From contig NZ_CP049107.1 of the NCBI RefSeq assembly GCF_011044255.1, positions 3,655,001 through 3,719,000 on the forward strand: DNA of 64,000 nucleotides. The letters run 5' to 3'. Below are positions 43,960 to 54,043 of the stretch, piece by piece. Origin of the DNA: Rhizorhabdus phycosphaerae. Lineage in GTDB: Bacteria > Pseudomonadota > Alphaproteobacteria > Sphingomonadales > Sphingomonadaceae. The translations under genes were made by a program, and so were the position numbers. Position 1 is the first letter of the stretch. Every line of letters starts with the position of its first letter. The notes beneath the pieces were generated by a model, which worked only from the letters and a program-made list of their open reading frames with translations, did no database searches and was not told where the DNA came from.

Positions 43960-44149
43960 CGCTGAAGAAGATAGGGACCGCGTGCCTCGGAGGGAAGGCC
44001 GATCCCATCATTGGTGGAGGAGCCTTGCGAGGCGGTGGCCAGTGGAGCGATAAGGGGCGGCGCCACTTTGCGCGTCCGAGTTTAGAAAAAGGTAAGGAAC
44101 CAGACCGCATTGGCTGCAGTTGGACGCGATGTGTCGCGAGAGGTGCCGG

Positions 44150-44560
44150 ATGTTTCTGCAGTTGGTCTATATCAGCACGGCGCGGCCGACGCTCGAACTG
44201 TCGGATGTCGAATCCATCCTGCAGACGTCACGGCGGCGCAATGGCGCTGACGGCGTGACGGGGCTCCTGATCTTCGACGGCAAGCGGTTTCTGCAGGCGC
44301 TCGAAGGGCCCGAGGCGCAGGTCGCGAAGACCTATGAGCGGATCCAGGCCGACCCCCGGCATCGCGCGGTGGTGCAGCTGAATCGGGCAGAAGTGAGCGA
44401 GCGGCAGTTCGGCCAATGGGCGATGGCGAGCCAACTCGTCGGGCCGGTCATGGGCTCCGGCTCCATGGTCGAGCAGGTGGACCAGCTGACCGACGCGATC
44501 GAGGATCCGAATATCAAGGCGACCTTGCGAAGCTTTGCCCGCGTTCGTGGCGCAGCCTGA
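44150..44560 (+). CDS. Stand-alone BLUF blue-light sensor
   Basis: 136 residues from the ATG at 44150 after GAGAGG. The flavin-binding residues of BLUF domains are all present: Tyr7 (LVYIST), Asn31 (RRRNGADGVTG), Gln49 (FLQALEG) and Trp90 with Met92 (FGQWAM). The C-terminal cap of about 40 residues has no output domain, so it should signal by protein-protein contact. It converges with an MCP gene and diverges from the ABC exporter. A light-dependent behaviour link is speculation. Confidence 0.92.
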   Translation: MFLQLVYISTARPTLELSDVESILQTSRRRNGADGVTGLLIFDGKRFLQALEGPEAQVAKTYERIQADPRHRAVVQLNRAEVSERQFGQWAMASQLVGPVMGSGSMVEQVDQLTDAIEDPNIKATLRSFARVRGAA

Positions 44561-44584
44561 ACGGGTGAGTGCACCAAAGAAAAG

Positions 44585-44616
44585 GGGGCGAAGCCGACTG
44601 CGGCTCCGCCCCTTCT
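44585..44616. terminator. Bidirectional terminator between BLUF and MCP genes
   Basis: Stem GGGGCGAAGCCG / CGGCTCCGCCCC with one mismatch and an ACTG loop, between the convergent BLUF (ends 44560) and MCP (ends 44647) genes. On the minus strand it is followed by CCTTTTCTTT, on the plus strand by TTCTTCG, so it serves the MCP side better. Confidence 0.75.
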
Positions 44617-44646
44617 TCGTTCGCCAGAGGAGCCGCTGTGGCCGCT

Positions 44647-45978
44647 TCAGGCAGCCCGTCTCAGTTTGAAGTCCTGCCGCGCGGCGCGGTTGTCGATGGT
44701 GAACCGTCCCATCTGCTGGGCCAACTGATCCGCTTCCTGGCCAAGGCTATAGGCCGCGGCCGTCGCTTCCTCGACCATGGCCGCATTTTGCTGGGTCACC
44801 TGGTCGAGTTCGTTCATCGTCGCGTTGATCTCCGACAGGCCGGTCGCCTGGGCGTCCGACGTGGCCGCGATCGCGCGGACCACGGCGGTTATGTCGCCGA
44901 TCTTGGCGATGATCTTCTGTTGTGCCTCGCCGGCCTGGGCGACCAGTCGAGCGCCCTCATTGACCTCGCGACAACTCGCCTCGATCTTTGTGGCGATGTC
45001 CTGTGCCGCATCGGCGGACCGCTGGGCCAGCGCGCGGACCTCCGATGCGACGACTGCGAAGCCCTTGCCGGTTTCGCCGGCGCGCGCCGCCTCGACCCCG
45101 GCGTTCAATGCCAGCAAATTGGTCTGGAAGGCGATGCCTTCGATGACGCTGATGATCTCGGAAATCTCTCGCGAAGAGCGTTCGATCCCGTTCATCGACG
45201 CGGTGGCGGCATGGACGATGCCCTCGCTCTCAGTGGCCTGGCTCTGGATGTCGCCGACCAGCGCTGCCGCCTTGCGGGCTTCCTCCGCAGAGGACGCCAC
45301 CGACGTCGACAGCTCGGTCAACGCCGCGCTGGTCTCTTCGAGGCTGGCGGCCTGGCGCTCCGTCCGGCCGGAGAGGTCGTCGGAAGCGCGCCGGATCTCC
45401 CGGGAACCGGTCCGCACGCCTTCGCTTGCGGACGACAGCGCCTCGAGCGTTTCGGCAAGGCTGTCGATCGTGCGGTTGAGATCGGCCCGTAGCGCCTCGA
45501 ATTCCTGCGGAAAACTGTGGCCGATACGGCAGCGAAGATCGCCTTCCGCCAGTCGGTGCAGCGCGTCGCCGACGGACTTGACGACCATGCGCTGCGATTC
45601 CGCAGCCGCCTGTCGATGCTCTTCGGAGATGCGCAGATTATCGGCATTCTTCCGGAAGATTTCCAGGGCTGCCGCCATCCGTCCGATGCAGTCTTCATGA
45701 TCGCGGAACGCGATCGGGGTCGCCAGATCCCCGGCGGCAAGGCCTTCCATGCGGACGACGGTGGCAACATAGGGGTCGCAGATGAGCGCCTTGGAGAACA
45801 AGGCTATGGCGAGCGTCGTCACCGCGCCCAGCCCGAGTATCGAGATCGCCGCCCAGGGATGGACCGGACCTAAGATCATCACCGACGCGCCGGTCAGGGC
45901 GGTGCAAAGCAGGAAGGCGCAGCTTAGGATGTCGAATTTCTGGCGGATAGGCGCGTTCTTTGCGAACCAGCGGATCAT
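44647..45978 (-). CDS. Methyl-accepting chemotaxis protein without periplasmic sensor domain
   Basis: 443 residues from the ATG at 45978 ([10 protein letters not shown]), with GGAG at good spacing. Two membrane helices (about 17-37 and 42-63) are separated by only a few residues, so there is no periplasmic ligand domain. HAMP-like segments follow (about 65-120 and 135-185), then the MCP signalling hairpin [42 protein letters not shown]. It probably senses membrane or cytoplasmic state. No che or flagellar genes are in the window. Confidence 0.9.
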   Translation of the reverse strand: MIRWFAKNAPIRQKFDILSCAFLLCTALTGASVMILGPVHPWAAISILGLGAVTTLAIALFSKALICDPYVATVVRMEGLAAGDLATPIAFRDHEDCIGRMAAALEIFRKNADNLRISEEHRQAAAESQRMVVKSVGDALHRLAEGDLRCRIGHSFPQEFEALRADLNRTIDSLAETLEALSSASEGVRTGSREIRRASDDLSGRTERQAASLEETSAALTELSTSVASSAEEARKAAALVGDIQSQATESEGIVHAATASMNGIERSSREISEIISVIEGIAFQTNLLALNAGVEAARAGETGKGFAVVASEVRALAQRSADAAQDIATKIEASCREVNEGARLVAQAGEAQQKIIAKIGDITAVVRAIAATSDAQATGLSEINATMNELDQVTQQNAAMVEEATAAAYSLGQEADQLAQQMGRFTIDNRAARQDFKLRRAA

Positions 45979-46156
45979 GAGCAAACTCCGGCGATCAATT
46001 TGTGAACGCCGTACAACGCACCCCGTCACACGGCAGGGCAGGCCTAATCCGAAAGTCGTAAAGGCTTTCTTGCTGAACTACGTAGTTTTACGAAAAAAGA
46101 CGTCCAAAATCGCGCAATACGGTCTCTCAATTCACCTGAGCCCGCGCGACAGGGCG

Positions 46157-46813
46157 TCAACCGGCAGGCGGGGTGAGCGTGCCGGTGATCCTGATTCCCG
46201 CCCCGTCGACCTGATAGGTCTTGTTGAGGAAGATCAGGATCGAGGTCATCGCCTCGGCGGCTGCCGAGTTGACCAGGGCTCCGGCGTGCAGGCCGCGCAG
46301 GCCCATGGCGTCGGCAAGGGCGACGACCTCCGCTCGCGCGTCCTTGTCGTCGCCGAAAACGAGCACGTCGCAGCCGATGTCCGCGTCCGAAGCGAGCTTG
46401 TGCGCGGCTACATTGTGGAAGGCCGATACGACGCGTGGTCCTTCCCCCAGCAAAGCTGCGGCGCGAACGGCCGCGCTGCCTTCTGGCGGCATCTGAACGC
46501 GCATGACCTTGGGCGGTACGAGCGGCACCGTCGTGTCGACGACGATCTTGCCCGACACATGCGGCGCGATCTCGGCCAGCGTTTCGGTCTGGGCGGCGAA
46601 GGGAACGGTGACGATCACGATGTCGCCCTGCGCCGCAGCCGCAGCATTGCTGTCGGCGGCGGTCACGCCGAGATCCCCGGCGGTCGCCTGCGCCTTGGCC
46701 GGGTCGCGCGAGCCCAGGATCACGGCATATCCGGCCTTTCCGAGCCGATAGGCGATCGCGGCGCCAAGCTTGCCGGTGCCGCCGATGATGGCGATCGATG
46801 GGATCGAGGTCAT
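46157..46813 (-). CDS. F420-dependent NADP oxidoreductase (NpdG-like)
   Basis: 218 residues from the ATG at 46813, overlapping the fbiC stop (ATGA). The NADP site IIGGTGKLGAAIAYRLGKAGYAVILGSRDPAKA is the NpdG Rossmann motif with GTGKLG and the SR pair for the 2'-phosphate. The middle contains VVDTTVPLVPPKVMRVQMPPEGSAA and the substrate-side AFHNVAAHKL. It moves hydride between F420 and NADP. The coupling to an FO synthase gene supports the F420 assignment. Confidence 0.88.
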   Translation of the reverse strand: MTSIPSIAIIGGTGKLGAAIAYRLGKAGYAVILGSRDPAKAQATAGDLGVTAADSNAAAAAQGDIVIVTVPFAAQTETLAEIAPHVSGKIVVDTTVPLVPPKVMRVQMPPEGSAAVRAAALLGEGPRVVSAFHNVAAHKLASDADIGCDVLVFGDDKDARAEVVALADAMGLRGLHAGALVNSAAAEAMTSILIFLNKTYQVDGAGIRITGTLTPPAG

Positions 46814-49143
46814 TGCTGATACTCCAGAAGGGCAAGGCGCCTGTCTTCGACGCGGTGGTAATTGGTCGTGCGCTGCGCGATCGGTCGGCCCGCCGCCCGG
46901 GCGAGATCGATCATCGCATCGCGATCGAGGCACTGGCCGTGCGCACCGCCCGCGGCACGGGTGATCGATTCGTCCATCAGGATCCCGCCCAGATCGTTCA
47001 CCCCGCAATCGAGCAACTGGCGGACGCCCTCGGCGCCGAGCTTCACCCAGGAGGCCTGGATGTTCGGGATGACGGGATGGAGGACGATCCGTGCGATCGC
47101 GTGCATCAGCAGCGTTTCGCGCCAAGTCGGCCCCGAGCGGGCGAGGCCCTTGCGCCAGATCGGCGCCTCCATGTGGACGAAGGGCAGGGGGACGAACTCG
47201 GTGAAGCCGCCTGTCTCGGTCTGCAGTGTGCGCAGCCGGATCAGGTGGCGGGCCCAATGCTCGTAGCGATCGACATGGCCGAACATGATCGTCGCCGTGC
47301 TGCGCAGGCCGACGCCATGGGCGGCGCGCATCACCTCGAGCCAGGCATCGGCGCTCAGCTTGTCGGGACACAAGATTGCCCGCACCTCGGGATCGAGGAC
47401 CTCCGCGGCGGTGCCGGGCAGCGTCGAAAGCCCCTCGTCGCGGAGCCGGGCGAGATAATCCTGTACGGGGAGGCCTAGCGTTTCCGCCCCATGGCTGATC
47501 TCGAGCGGGGAGAAGGCGTGGATGTGGATGCCCGTTGCGGCGGCGCGAACCGCACGGACGATGTCGACATAGGTGCGCCCGTCATAGGCGGGATGGATGC
47601 CGCCCTGCAGACAGACCTCGGTCGCGCCCCGTTCCCAGGCCTCGGCGGCGCGGCGGCTGACCTCGGCGAGGTCGAGACGATAGGCGGGCCCGCGCTCGGA
47701 GCGGGTCGATCCCTTGGAAAAGGCGCAGAAGCCGCATTTGTATAGACAAATGTTGGTGTAGTTGATGTTGCGGTTGACGACATAGGTGACCGTGTCGCCG
47801 ACCGCCTCCCGGCGAAGCGCGTCTGCGGCGGCGAGGACCGCTTCCAGATCGCCATCCTCTGCTCCGAACAGCCGCGCAATATCCGCCTCGCCGACTTCGC
47901 TGGCGGACAGGGCTCGCTCCAGGATCCCGTCGAACGTCGCGCTTGGGCCCCGCTTCGCCAAGCGTGAAGCGGGAAGGGCGTCGCCGGTGCCCGGCGACCA
48001 TCCATCAGTACGCGGCAGGCCGCGTCCGTCGATTGTGCGCCGGACGACGGGAGCGAGGGCGGGATCGAGCCAGCGATCGGCGTCGAGCGCATGGCGCGGG
48101 CCGATCGCGAGCCGTTCGCGCAGGCTGCGTCCGGCCCGCGCGGTGGCGCTCTCCAGAGCGTCGAGATGGGGCCAGGGCTTTTCCGGATTCACATGGTCCG
48201 GCGTCACCGGCGATACCCCGCCCCAGTCGTTTACGCCGGCGCGGAGCAGTGCGCCGAGCGCGGCTTCGTCGTGCAGGTTGGGCGGCGCCTGGATCGTCAT
48301 CGCCCCGCCCAGGATGAGTCGCGCCGCGGCGATCGTCCAGAGATGGTCGTCGAGCGACGGCTCCGGTCGATCGGCCATCCGCGTTCCCGGTTTCGCCCGG
48401 AAATTCTGGACGATCACCTCCTGGATATGGCCGAAACGGGCGTGGAGGTCGCGGATCGCGACCAGCGTCTCGATCCGCTCGCGCCGGGTTTCGCCGATAC
48501 CGATCAGCAGGCCCGTGGTGAACGGCACCGCCGCTCGTCCCGCCTCCTCGATTGCGGCGAGGCGCGCGGCCGGGCGCTTGTCCGGCGAGCCATAGTGCGG
48601 GCCGCCGCGCTCGCACAGCCGCTCGGCGCTGCTCTCCAGCATCAGTCCCATCGATGCGGCGACCGGGCGAAGAGCCGCATAGTCGACGGCGTCCATCAGG
48701 CCCGGATTGAGATGGGGCAGCAGCCCCGTTTCCGCGAGCACCATCGCCGCCATGTCGCGCAGATAGCCAAGCGTCGATTCATGGCCGCTCTGCGTGAGCG
48801 CAGCGCGGGCGGCCGGGTAACGGTCCTCGGGCCGGTCGCCGAGGGTGAACAGCGCCTCGCGACAGCCGGCCGCCACCCCGGCGCGGGCGATGTCCCGTAT
48901 CTCCTCTGGTGAGAGATAGGCTTTACCCGCCCTGGCGGGGGTCGTCGCGAAGGTGCAATAATGGCAGACGTCGCGGCAAAGCCGGGTCAGCGGGATGAAG
49001 ACCTTGCGCGAATAGGTGACGATCGGGCCATGGGCGTCGAGCGTGATCGCTTCGGCCCCGTCGATCGTCTCTCGCAGTGACAGCGCGCCTAGCCGGGCAT
49101 CCCATTCGGCCGCAGTCAGGTCGCCTTCCGTGCTCGTCCTCAC
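46810..49143 (-). CDS. fbiC: FO synthase, fused CofG-CofH radical SAM enzyme
   Basis: 777 residues from a GTG at 49143. Two radical SAM halves: CofG with CRDVCHYCTF (C-x3-C-x2-C, about residue 57) and CofH with CLYKCGFCAF (about residue 450). It couples tyrosine to 5-amino-6-ribitylamino-uracil to make 7,8-didemethyl-8-hydroxy-5-deazariboflavin (FO), the F420 chromophore and a photolyase antenna. The fusion is the actinobacterial FbiC form. No cofC, cofD or cofE gene lies in the window, so completion to F420 depends on genes elsewhere. Confidence 0.93.
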   Translation of the reverse strand: MRTSTEGDLTAAEWDARLGALSLRETIDGAEAITLDAHGPIVTYSRKVFIPLTRLCRDVCHYCTFATTPARAGKAYLSPEEIRDIARAGVAAGCREALFTLGDRPEDRYPAARAALTQSGHESTLGYLRDMAAMVLAETGLLPHLNPGLMDAVDYAALRPVAASMGLMLESSAERLCERGGPHYGSPDKRPAARLAAIEEAGRAAVPFTTGLLIGIGETRRERIETLVAIRDLHARFGHIQEVIVQNFRAKPGTRMADRPEPSLDDHLWTIAAARLILGGAMTIQAPPNLHDEAALGALLRAGVNDWGGVSPVTPDHVNPEKPWPHLDALESATARAGRSLRERLAIGPRHALDADRWLDPALAPVVRRTIDGRGLPRTDGWSPGTGDALPASRLAKRGPSATFDGILERALSASEVGEADIARLFGAEDGDLEAVLAAADALRREAVGDTVTYVVNRNINYTNICLYKCGFCAFSKGSTRSERGPAYRLDLAEVSRRAAEAWERGATEVCLQGGIHPAYDGRTYVDIVRAVRAAATGIHIHAFSPLEISHGAETLGLPVQDYLARLRDEGLSTLPGTAAEVLDPEVRAILCPDKLSADAWLEVMRAAHGVGLRSTATIMFGHVDRYEHWARHLIRLRTLQTETGGFTEFVPLPFVHMEAPIWRKGLARSGPTWRETLLMHAIARIVLHPVIPNIQASWVKLGAEGVRQLLDCGVNDLGGILMDESITRAAGGAHGQCLDRDAMIDLARAAGRPIAQRTTNYHRVEDRRLALLEYQQ

Positions 49144-49240
49144 ATCCTCGCCCGTACTTTTCTACCGGTGTCCCGGCCGCCTTTTTTGGCGGCATTACGG
49201 GACTTCGCACAGTGCTGGGGGAGCGGGGGAAGGCTTGTCA

Positions 49241-49262
49241 ACCGGCGGCCAGAACCGCCGGT
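49241..49262 (-). terminator. Hairpin downstream of the MFS gene
   Basis: A perfect 8-bp inverted repeat ACCGGCGG-N6-CCGCCGGT in the 181-bp gap between the MFS stop (49325) and the fbiC start (49143). There is no T run after it, so at best it is a weak or Rho-assisted terminator. A second small repeat (GCCGCC-TTTTTT-GGCGGC) lies near 49180. Confidence 0.4.
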
Positions 49263-49324
49263 AGCGCGGGATCATCAGGTGAACGGCGCCGGTATCGCCA
49301 CGACGTGACGATAGCGAATGTGGC

Positions 49325-50650
49325 TCATTCGATCGTTTCGGCGAGCTCGCGATTGAGCCACAGGGCCACGAGCGTCGCGGCGGCGCCGGACAGCAGATAG
49401 GTGCCGGCGGACAGCAGGCCGAACTCGGTCGCGAGGACGAGCGCCGCGAGCGGGGCGAAGCCTGCGCCGAACAGCCAGGCGAGGTCCGACGTCAGCGCCG
49501 ATCCGGTATAGCGATGCCGCTGCGAGAAGCGCGACGACAGTGCGCCCGAAGACTGGCCGAAGGACAGGCCGAGCAGCACGAAGCCGAGCAGCATGAAGAT
49601 CGCCTCGCCGGTTTCGCCGGCATCGAGCAGCTGCGGCGCGAAGCCGCTGAAGACGGCGATCGCGGCGGCCGATGCCGCGAGGACCGTGCGGCGGCCGAAG
49701 CGATCGGCGAGATAGCCCGAGGCGACGATTGCGGCGATGCCGAAGCAGGCAGCGACCGCCTCGATTACAAGAAAGCGGGTCGGGCTGTCGTCGGTGAACA
49801 GGAACACCCAGGACAGCGGAAAGACCGTGACCATATGGAACATGGCGAAGCTTGCGAGCGGAGCGAAGGCGCCGAGCGTGATCGTCCGCCATTCGGTGCG
49901 CGCGGTTTCGAGCAGGGGCGCGGGCTGCAGTTCGCGGCGCTCGAACAGCGTGTCATATTCGGGCGTCACCACGATGCGCAGACGGGCGAACAGCGCCACG
50001 ACGTTGATCGCGAAGGCGACGAAGAAGGGGTAGCGCCAGCCCCAGCCCAGAAAGTCCTCCGCAGGCAGGGCGGCGATCAGGAAGGTGAAGAGCAGGCTCG
50101 CCACGACAAGGCCGATCGGGGCGCCCAGCTGCGGGATCATCGCATACCAGCCACGCCGCTTCTCCGGCGCGTTGATAGCGAGCAGCGACGCCAGACCGTC
50201 CCAGGAACCGCCCAGGGCGACGCCCTGGCCCATGCGGAACAGCGCCAGCAGCATCGCCGATCCGTGACCGATCGTCTCATAGCCGGGCAGGAAGGCGATG
50301 GCCGCGGTCGAGCCACCTAGCAGGAAGAGTGCGATCGTCAGCTTGGCGCCACGGCCGTAGATGCGGTCGACCTGGGTGAAGATCAGCGTTCCCACGGGCC
50401 GCGCGACAAACGCAAGCGCGAAGATGCCGAAGGAGTAGAGCGTGCCCGTCAGCGCATCGACATAGGGGAAGACGAGGCTGGGGAAGACCAGCACCGAAGC
50501 GATTGCATAGACGAAGAAGTCGAAAAATTCGGAGGTGCGGCCAATAACGACGCCGACCGCGATCTCACCCGGCGCCACCTTGTGGTGGCCCGCGTGCAGA
50601 CTGCGGGCATCTTGCTCCGCGGTCGTGCCGTTGATCGACTGCGCACTCAT
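49325..50650 (-). CDS. MHS-type MFS metabolite:H+ symporter
   Basis: 441 residues from the ATG at 50650 (MSAQSINGTTAEQD), with GAGGAG about 8 nt upstream. 12 membrane segments in the metabolite:H+ symporter pattern: IAVGVVIGRTSEFFDFFVYAIASVLVFPSLVF opens TM1, and the conserved loop RMGQGVALGGSWDGLASLLAINAPEKRRG follows. Such carriers import dicarboxylates, aromatic acids or betaines. It is upstream of fbiC on the same strand but separated by a hairpin. Divergent from cyoA. Confidence 0.88.
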   Translation of the reverse strand: MSAQSINGTTAEQDARSLHAGHHKVAPGEIAVGVVIGRTSEFFDFFVYAIASVLVFPSLVFPYVDALTGTLYSFGIFALAFVARPVGTLIFTQVDRIYGRGAKLTIALFLLGGSTAAIAFLPGYETIGHGSAMLLALFRMGQGVALGGSWDGLASLLAINAPEKRRGWYAMIPQLGAPIGLVVASLLFTFLIAALPAEDFLGWGWRYPFFVAFAINVVALFARLRIVVTPEYDTLFERRELQPAPLLETARTEWRTITLGAFAPLASFAMFHMVTVFPLSWVFLFTDDSPTRFLVIEAVAACFGIAAIVASGYLADRFGRRTVLAASAAAIAVFSGFAPQLLDAGETGEAIFMLLGFVLLGLSFGQSSGALSSRFSQRHRYTGSALTSDLAWLFGAGFAPLAALVLATEFGLLSAGTYLLSGAAATLVALWLNRELAETIE

Positions 50651-50742
50651 CCTTCGACTCCTCGGTGTGCCTCCGGAGGGCACGATCAGGCCATGGTCCA
50701 TGCTCCGGCGAATCGCTCCGCCGGACGGCCGCTTATCGGTCA

Positions 50743-50756
50743 TTGATCCTGCTCAA
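50743..50756 (+). promoter_or_regulatory. FNR/FixK-like box upstream of cyoA
   Basis: TTGAT-CCTG-CTCAA matches the FNR/FixK consensus TTGAT-N4-ATCAA with a single change (A to C) and lies 58 bp before the cyoA start. This would place the terminal oxidase operon under oxygen control together with its own RegBA genes. It is a by-eye match. Confidence 0.4.
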
Positions 50757-50813
50757 AGGGATTGGACAAAATGTCCTATGTGCGCCGCAGCAGCGCCGTT
50801 CTACCTGCGCGCC

Positions 50814-52019
50814 ATGACCCAAAGATCGCGCCGACTCACATCTCTTTGGCAGGTTTCCAAGCGTCTGCCGCTGGTTTCCGCTGCGGCACTCCTGTCGGGG
50901 TGCAACATGGTGGTGCTCAATCCGGCCGGTGATGTTGCGATGCAGCAGGGGCGCCTTGTGGTGATGTCGACGCTGTTGATGCTGTTGATCATCGTGCCCG
51001 TCATCGCGCTGACGCTGCTCTTCGCGTGGAAGTATCGCGCGGCCAACAAAGAGGCGCGCTACGAGCCGGACTGGGATCACTCGACCCATCTTGAGCTCGT
51101 CATCTGGTCGGCGCCGCTGCTGATCATCATTTGTCTGGGCGCGCTGACCTGGGTGGGGACGCACCTTCTGGACCCATGGCGGCCCATCTCGCGCACTGCA
51201 CCGGGAAAGCCTGTCGCCGCCGAGGTGCGTCCGCTCGACGTGCAGGTCGTCGCGCTCGACTGGAAATGGCTGTTCATCTATCCCGAGCAGGGCATCGCGA
51301 CGGTCAACGAGCTGGCGCTGCCGGTCGACCGACCCGTGCGTTTCCGCATCTCCGCCTCTTCGGTGATGAACAGCTTCTATGTGCCTGCGCTCGCGGGGCA
51401 GATCTATGCAATGCCGGCGATGGAGACGAAGCTCCACGCGGTGCTCAACAAAGTCGGCAGCTATGAAGGCTTTTCGGGCAATTACAGCGGTGCCGGTTTC
51501 TCGACGATGCGCTTCCGGGTGAAGGGTCTTAGCGAGCAGGGCTTCGCAGCCTGGGCCGATGAGGCACGGCGCGCGCCTGCGCGGCTCGACCGTGCGACCT
51601 ATCTGAAGCTCGAGCGGCCCAGCGAGCGCGAGCCGGTGCGCCATTATGCCGCAGTCGAACAGGGGCTGTTCGACGCCGTCGTCAATCTCTGCGTCGAGCC
51701 GGGCAAGATGTGCATGCGCGATATGATGGCGATCGATGCGCGCGGCGGCATGGGCCTGGCGGGCATCCATAATGTGCGTGCGCTCGAATATGACAAGTTC
51801 GCCGGCCGTGGCACCGTCCCCTTTGCGACCACGTCGCAGCCGATGATGGTGGCCGCCACCTGCGTGCCGATGAAACCGCGCGAGCAGGCGGAAGAAGCCG
51901 TCAAGCTGACCAGCCTGGCGCCGCTGAAAGGCTTCGGCCTCAGCCGACCCGGCGTTTCCTCGCCGCTGCTCACGCTGGCCGCCAACACCACCTCCGCCGC
52001 GCCGCGCCGCGCGTCCTGA
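50814..52019 (+). CDS. cyoA: Cytochrome bo3 ubiquinol oxidase subunit II
   Basis: 401 residues from the ATG at 50814. Lipoprotein-type signal ending in ALLSGC, two membrane helices (about 45-65 and 95-115), then the cupredoxin domain. CuA ligands are absent, as in quinol oxidases: the region [37 protein letters not shown] aligns with CyoA. The C-terminus has a CyoA-type extension with a four-cysteine region ([11 protein letters not shown]). First gene of cyoABCD-surf1-regBA. Confidence 0.93.
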   Translation: MTQRSRRLTSLWQVSKRLPLVSAAALLSGCNMVVLNPAGDVAMQQGRLVVMSTLLMLLIIVPVIALTLLFAWKYRAANKEARYEPDWDHSTHLELVIWSAPLLIIICLGALTWVGTHLLDPWRPISRTAPGKPVAAEVRPLDVQVVALDWKWLFIYPEQGIATVNELALPVDRPVRFRISASSVMNSFYVPALAGQIYAMPAMETKLHAVLNKVGSYEGFSGNYSGAGFSTMRFRVKGLSEQGFAAWADEARRAPARLDRATYLKLERPSEREPVRHYAAVEQGLFDAVVNLCVEPGKMCMRDMMAIDARGGMGLAGIHNVRALEYDKFAGRGTVPFATTSQPMMVAATCVPMKPREQAEEAVKLTSLAPLKGFGLSRPGVSSPLLTLAANTTSAAPRRAS

Positions 52020-52036
52020 TCACCGGGAAAGAGAAT

Positions 52037-54043
52037 ATGACGTCCGCTCCCACTCCGATCGATCCGATCTTCGGGCGACTGTCGCTCGACGTCCTGCCGC
52101 TGCACGAGCCGATCGTCGTCGCCACCTTCATCGCGGTGGTGATCGGCGGCGCGGCCGTTCTCGGCCTGATCACCCGCTACCGGCTCTGGGGCTGGCTGTG
52201 GCGCGACTGGTTCACCAGCGTCGACCACAAGAAGATCGGTATCATGTACATGGTGCTCGGCCTGATCATGTTCCTGCGTGGCTTCGCCGACGCTATCATG
52301 ATGCGCCTTCAGCAGGCGATGGCCTTCGGCGGGTCCGAGGGCTATCTCAACGCTCACCATTATGATCAGATATTCACCGCCCATGGCGTGATCATGATCT
52401 TCTTCGTGGCGATGCCCTTCGTCACCGGCCTGATGAACTACGTCGTGCCGCTGCAGATCGGCGCGCGCGACGTGTCCTTTCCCTTCCTGAACAATTTCAG
52501 CTTCTGGATGACGGCGGCGGGTGCTGGCCTGGTCATGTGCTCGCTGTTCGTGGGCGAGTTCGCGCAGACCGGATGGCTCGCCTATCCGCCGCTGTCCGGC
52601 ATCGCCTACAGCCCTGCGAGCGGCGTCGACTATTATATCTGGGCGCTCCAGATAGCGGGCGTCGGCACGACATTGTCGGGCATCAACCTGGTCGTGACGA
52701 TCCTGAAGATGCGCGCGCCGGGCATGACGATGATGAAGATGCCGGTGTTCACCTGGACCTCGCTCTGCACCAACGTGCTGATCGTCGCGTCCTTCCCGGT
52801 GCTCACCGCCGTCCTCGCGCTGCTCAGCCTCGACCGCTATGTCGGCACCAACTTCTTCACGAACGACTTCGGCGGCAGCCCGATGATGTACGTGAACCTG
52901 ATCTGGATCTGGGGCCACCCGGAGGTCTACATCCTGATCCTGCCGCTGTTCGGCGTGTTCTCCGAGGTCACCTCGACCTTCTCGGGCAAGAAGCTCTTCG
53001 GCTATACCTCGATGGTCTATGCGACGATCGTCATCACGATCCTGTCCTACCTCGTCTGGCTGCACCACTTCTTCACCATGGGGTCGGGCGCCAGCGTCAA
53101 CAGCTTCTTCGGCATCACCACGATGGTGATCTCGATCCCCACGGGCGCCAAGCTCTTCAACTGGCTGTTCACGATGTATCGCGGCCGGATCCGCTTCGAG
53201 CTGCCGATGATGTGGACGATCGCCTTCATGGTGACCTTCACCGTGGGCGGCATGACCGGCGTTTTGCTCGCCGTGCCACCGGCCGACTTCGTGCTGCACA
53301 ACTCGCTTTTCCTGATCGCGCACTTCCACAATGTGATTATCGGCGGCGTGCTGTTCGGGCTGTTCGCGGCGATCAACTTCTGGTGGCCCAAGGCCTTCGG
53401 CTTCAAGCTCGACGTCTTCTGGGGCAAGATCAGCTTCTGGTGCTGGGTGGTCGGTTTCTGGCTCGCCTTCATGCCGCTCTATGTCCTCGGCCTGATGGGC
53501 GTCACCCGCCGGATGCGCGTGTTCGACGATCCTTCGCTCCAGATCTGGTTCGTCGTCGCGGCGATCGGCGCGGTGATCATCGCGGCCGGTATCGGCGCCA
53601 TGCTCGTCCAGTTCGCGGTCAGCATCTGGAAGCGCGAGGAACTGCGCGACGAGACCGGCGATCCCTGGAATGCGCGGACGCTCGAATGGGCGACCAGCTC
53701 GCCGCCGCCGGACTATAACTTCGCCTTCACCCCGGTCATCCATTCGCTCGACGCCTGGTACGACATGAAGGCGCGAGGCGCGGAGCGTCCGGTGACCGGC
53801 TTCAGGGCGATCCACATGCCCAGCAACACGGGGACCGGCATCATCCTGGCCGGGCTCAGCGCGGTCTGCGGTTTTGCCCTGATCTGGTACATGTGGTGGC
53901 TTGCCGGCCTGAGCTTCCTCGCGCTGCTCACCGTCGCGATCGTCCACACCTTCAACTATCGGCGCGACTTCTACATCCCGGTGGAAACCGTCGAGGCGGC
54001 CGAAGCGGTGCGGACGCGCCAGCTCGCCGCGCAGGGAGCATGA
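52037..54043 (+). CDS. cyoB: Cytochrome bo3 ubiquinol oxidase subunit I
   Basis: 668 residues, typical CyoB length, with about 15 membrane helices. The heme-copper core shows [12 protein letters not shown] (heme ligand His), [15 protein letters not shown] (CuB His and the cross-linked Tyr), LHHFFTMG (CuB histidines) and HFHNVIIGG (heme ligands). It reduces oxygen with quinol and pumps protons. It begins 17 bp after cyoA and overlaps cyoC by 4 bp. Confidence 0.96.
   Translation: MTSAPTPIDPIFGRLSLDVLPLHEPIVVATFIAVVIGGAAVLGLITRYRLWGWLWRDWFTSVDHKKIGIMYMVLGLIMFLRGFADAIMMRLQQAMAFGGSEGYLNAHHYDQIFTAHGVIMIFFVAMPFVTGLMNYVVPLQIGARDVSFPFLNNFSFWMTAAGAGLVMCSLFVGEFAQTGWLAYPPLSGIAYSPASGVDYYIWALQIAGVGTTLSGINLVVTILKMRAPGMTMMKMPVFTWTSLCTNVLIVASFPVLTAVLALLSLDRYVGTNFFTNDFGGSPMMYVNLIWIWGHPEVYILILPLFGVFSEVTSTFSGKKLFGYTSMVYATIVITILSYLVWLHHFFTMGSGASVNSFFGITTMVISIPTGAKLFNWLFTMYRGRIRFELPMMWTIAFMVTFTVGGMTGVLLAVPPADFVLHNSLFLIAHFHNVIIGGVLFGLFAAINFWWPKAFGFKLDVFWGKISFWCWVVGFWLAFMPLYVLGLMGVTRRMRVFDDPSLQIWFVVAAIGAVIIAAGIGAMLVQFAVSIWKREELRDETGDPWNARTLEWATSSPPPDYNFAFTPVIHSLDAWYDMKARGAERPVTGFRAIHMPSNTGTGIILAGLSAVCGFALIWYMWWLAGLSFLALLTVAIVHTFNYRRDFYIPVETVEAAEAVRTRQLAAQGA

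Noticed and set aside
40060-43965. Long plus-strand frames opposite recQ and the Atm1-type exporter
   Set aside because: Both real genes carry complete catalytic motifs on the minus strand; the plus frames have no recognisable sequence.
51644-53947. Long minus-strand frame (767 codons) opposite cyoA-cyoB
   Set aside because: It mirrors the codon third-position GC bias of cyoAB and encodes a His/Arg/Asp-rich sequence without any family motif; the plus-strand genes are unmistakable.
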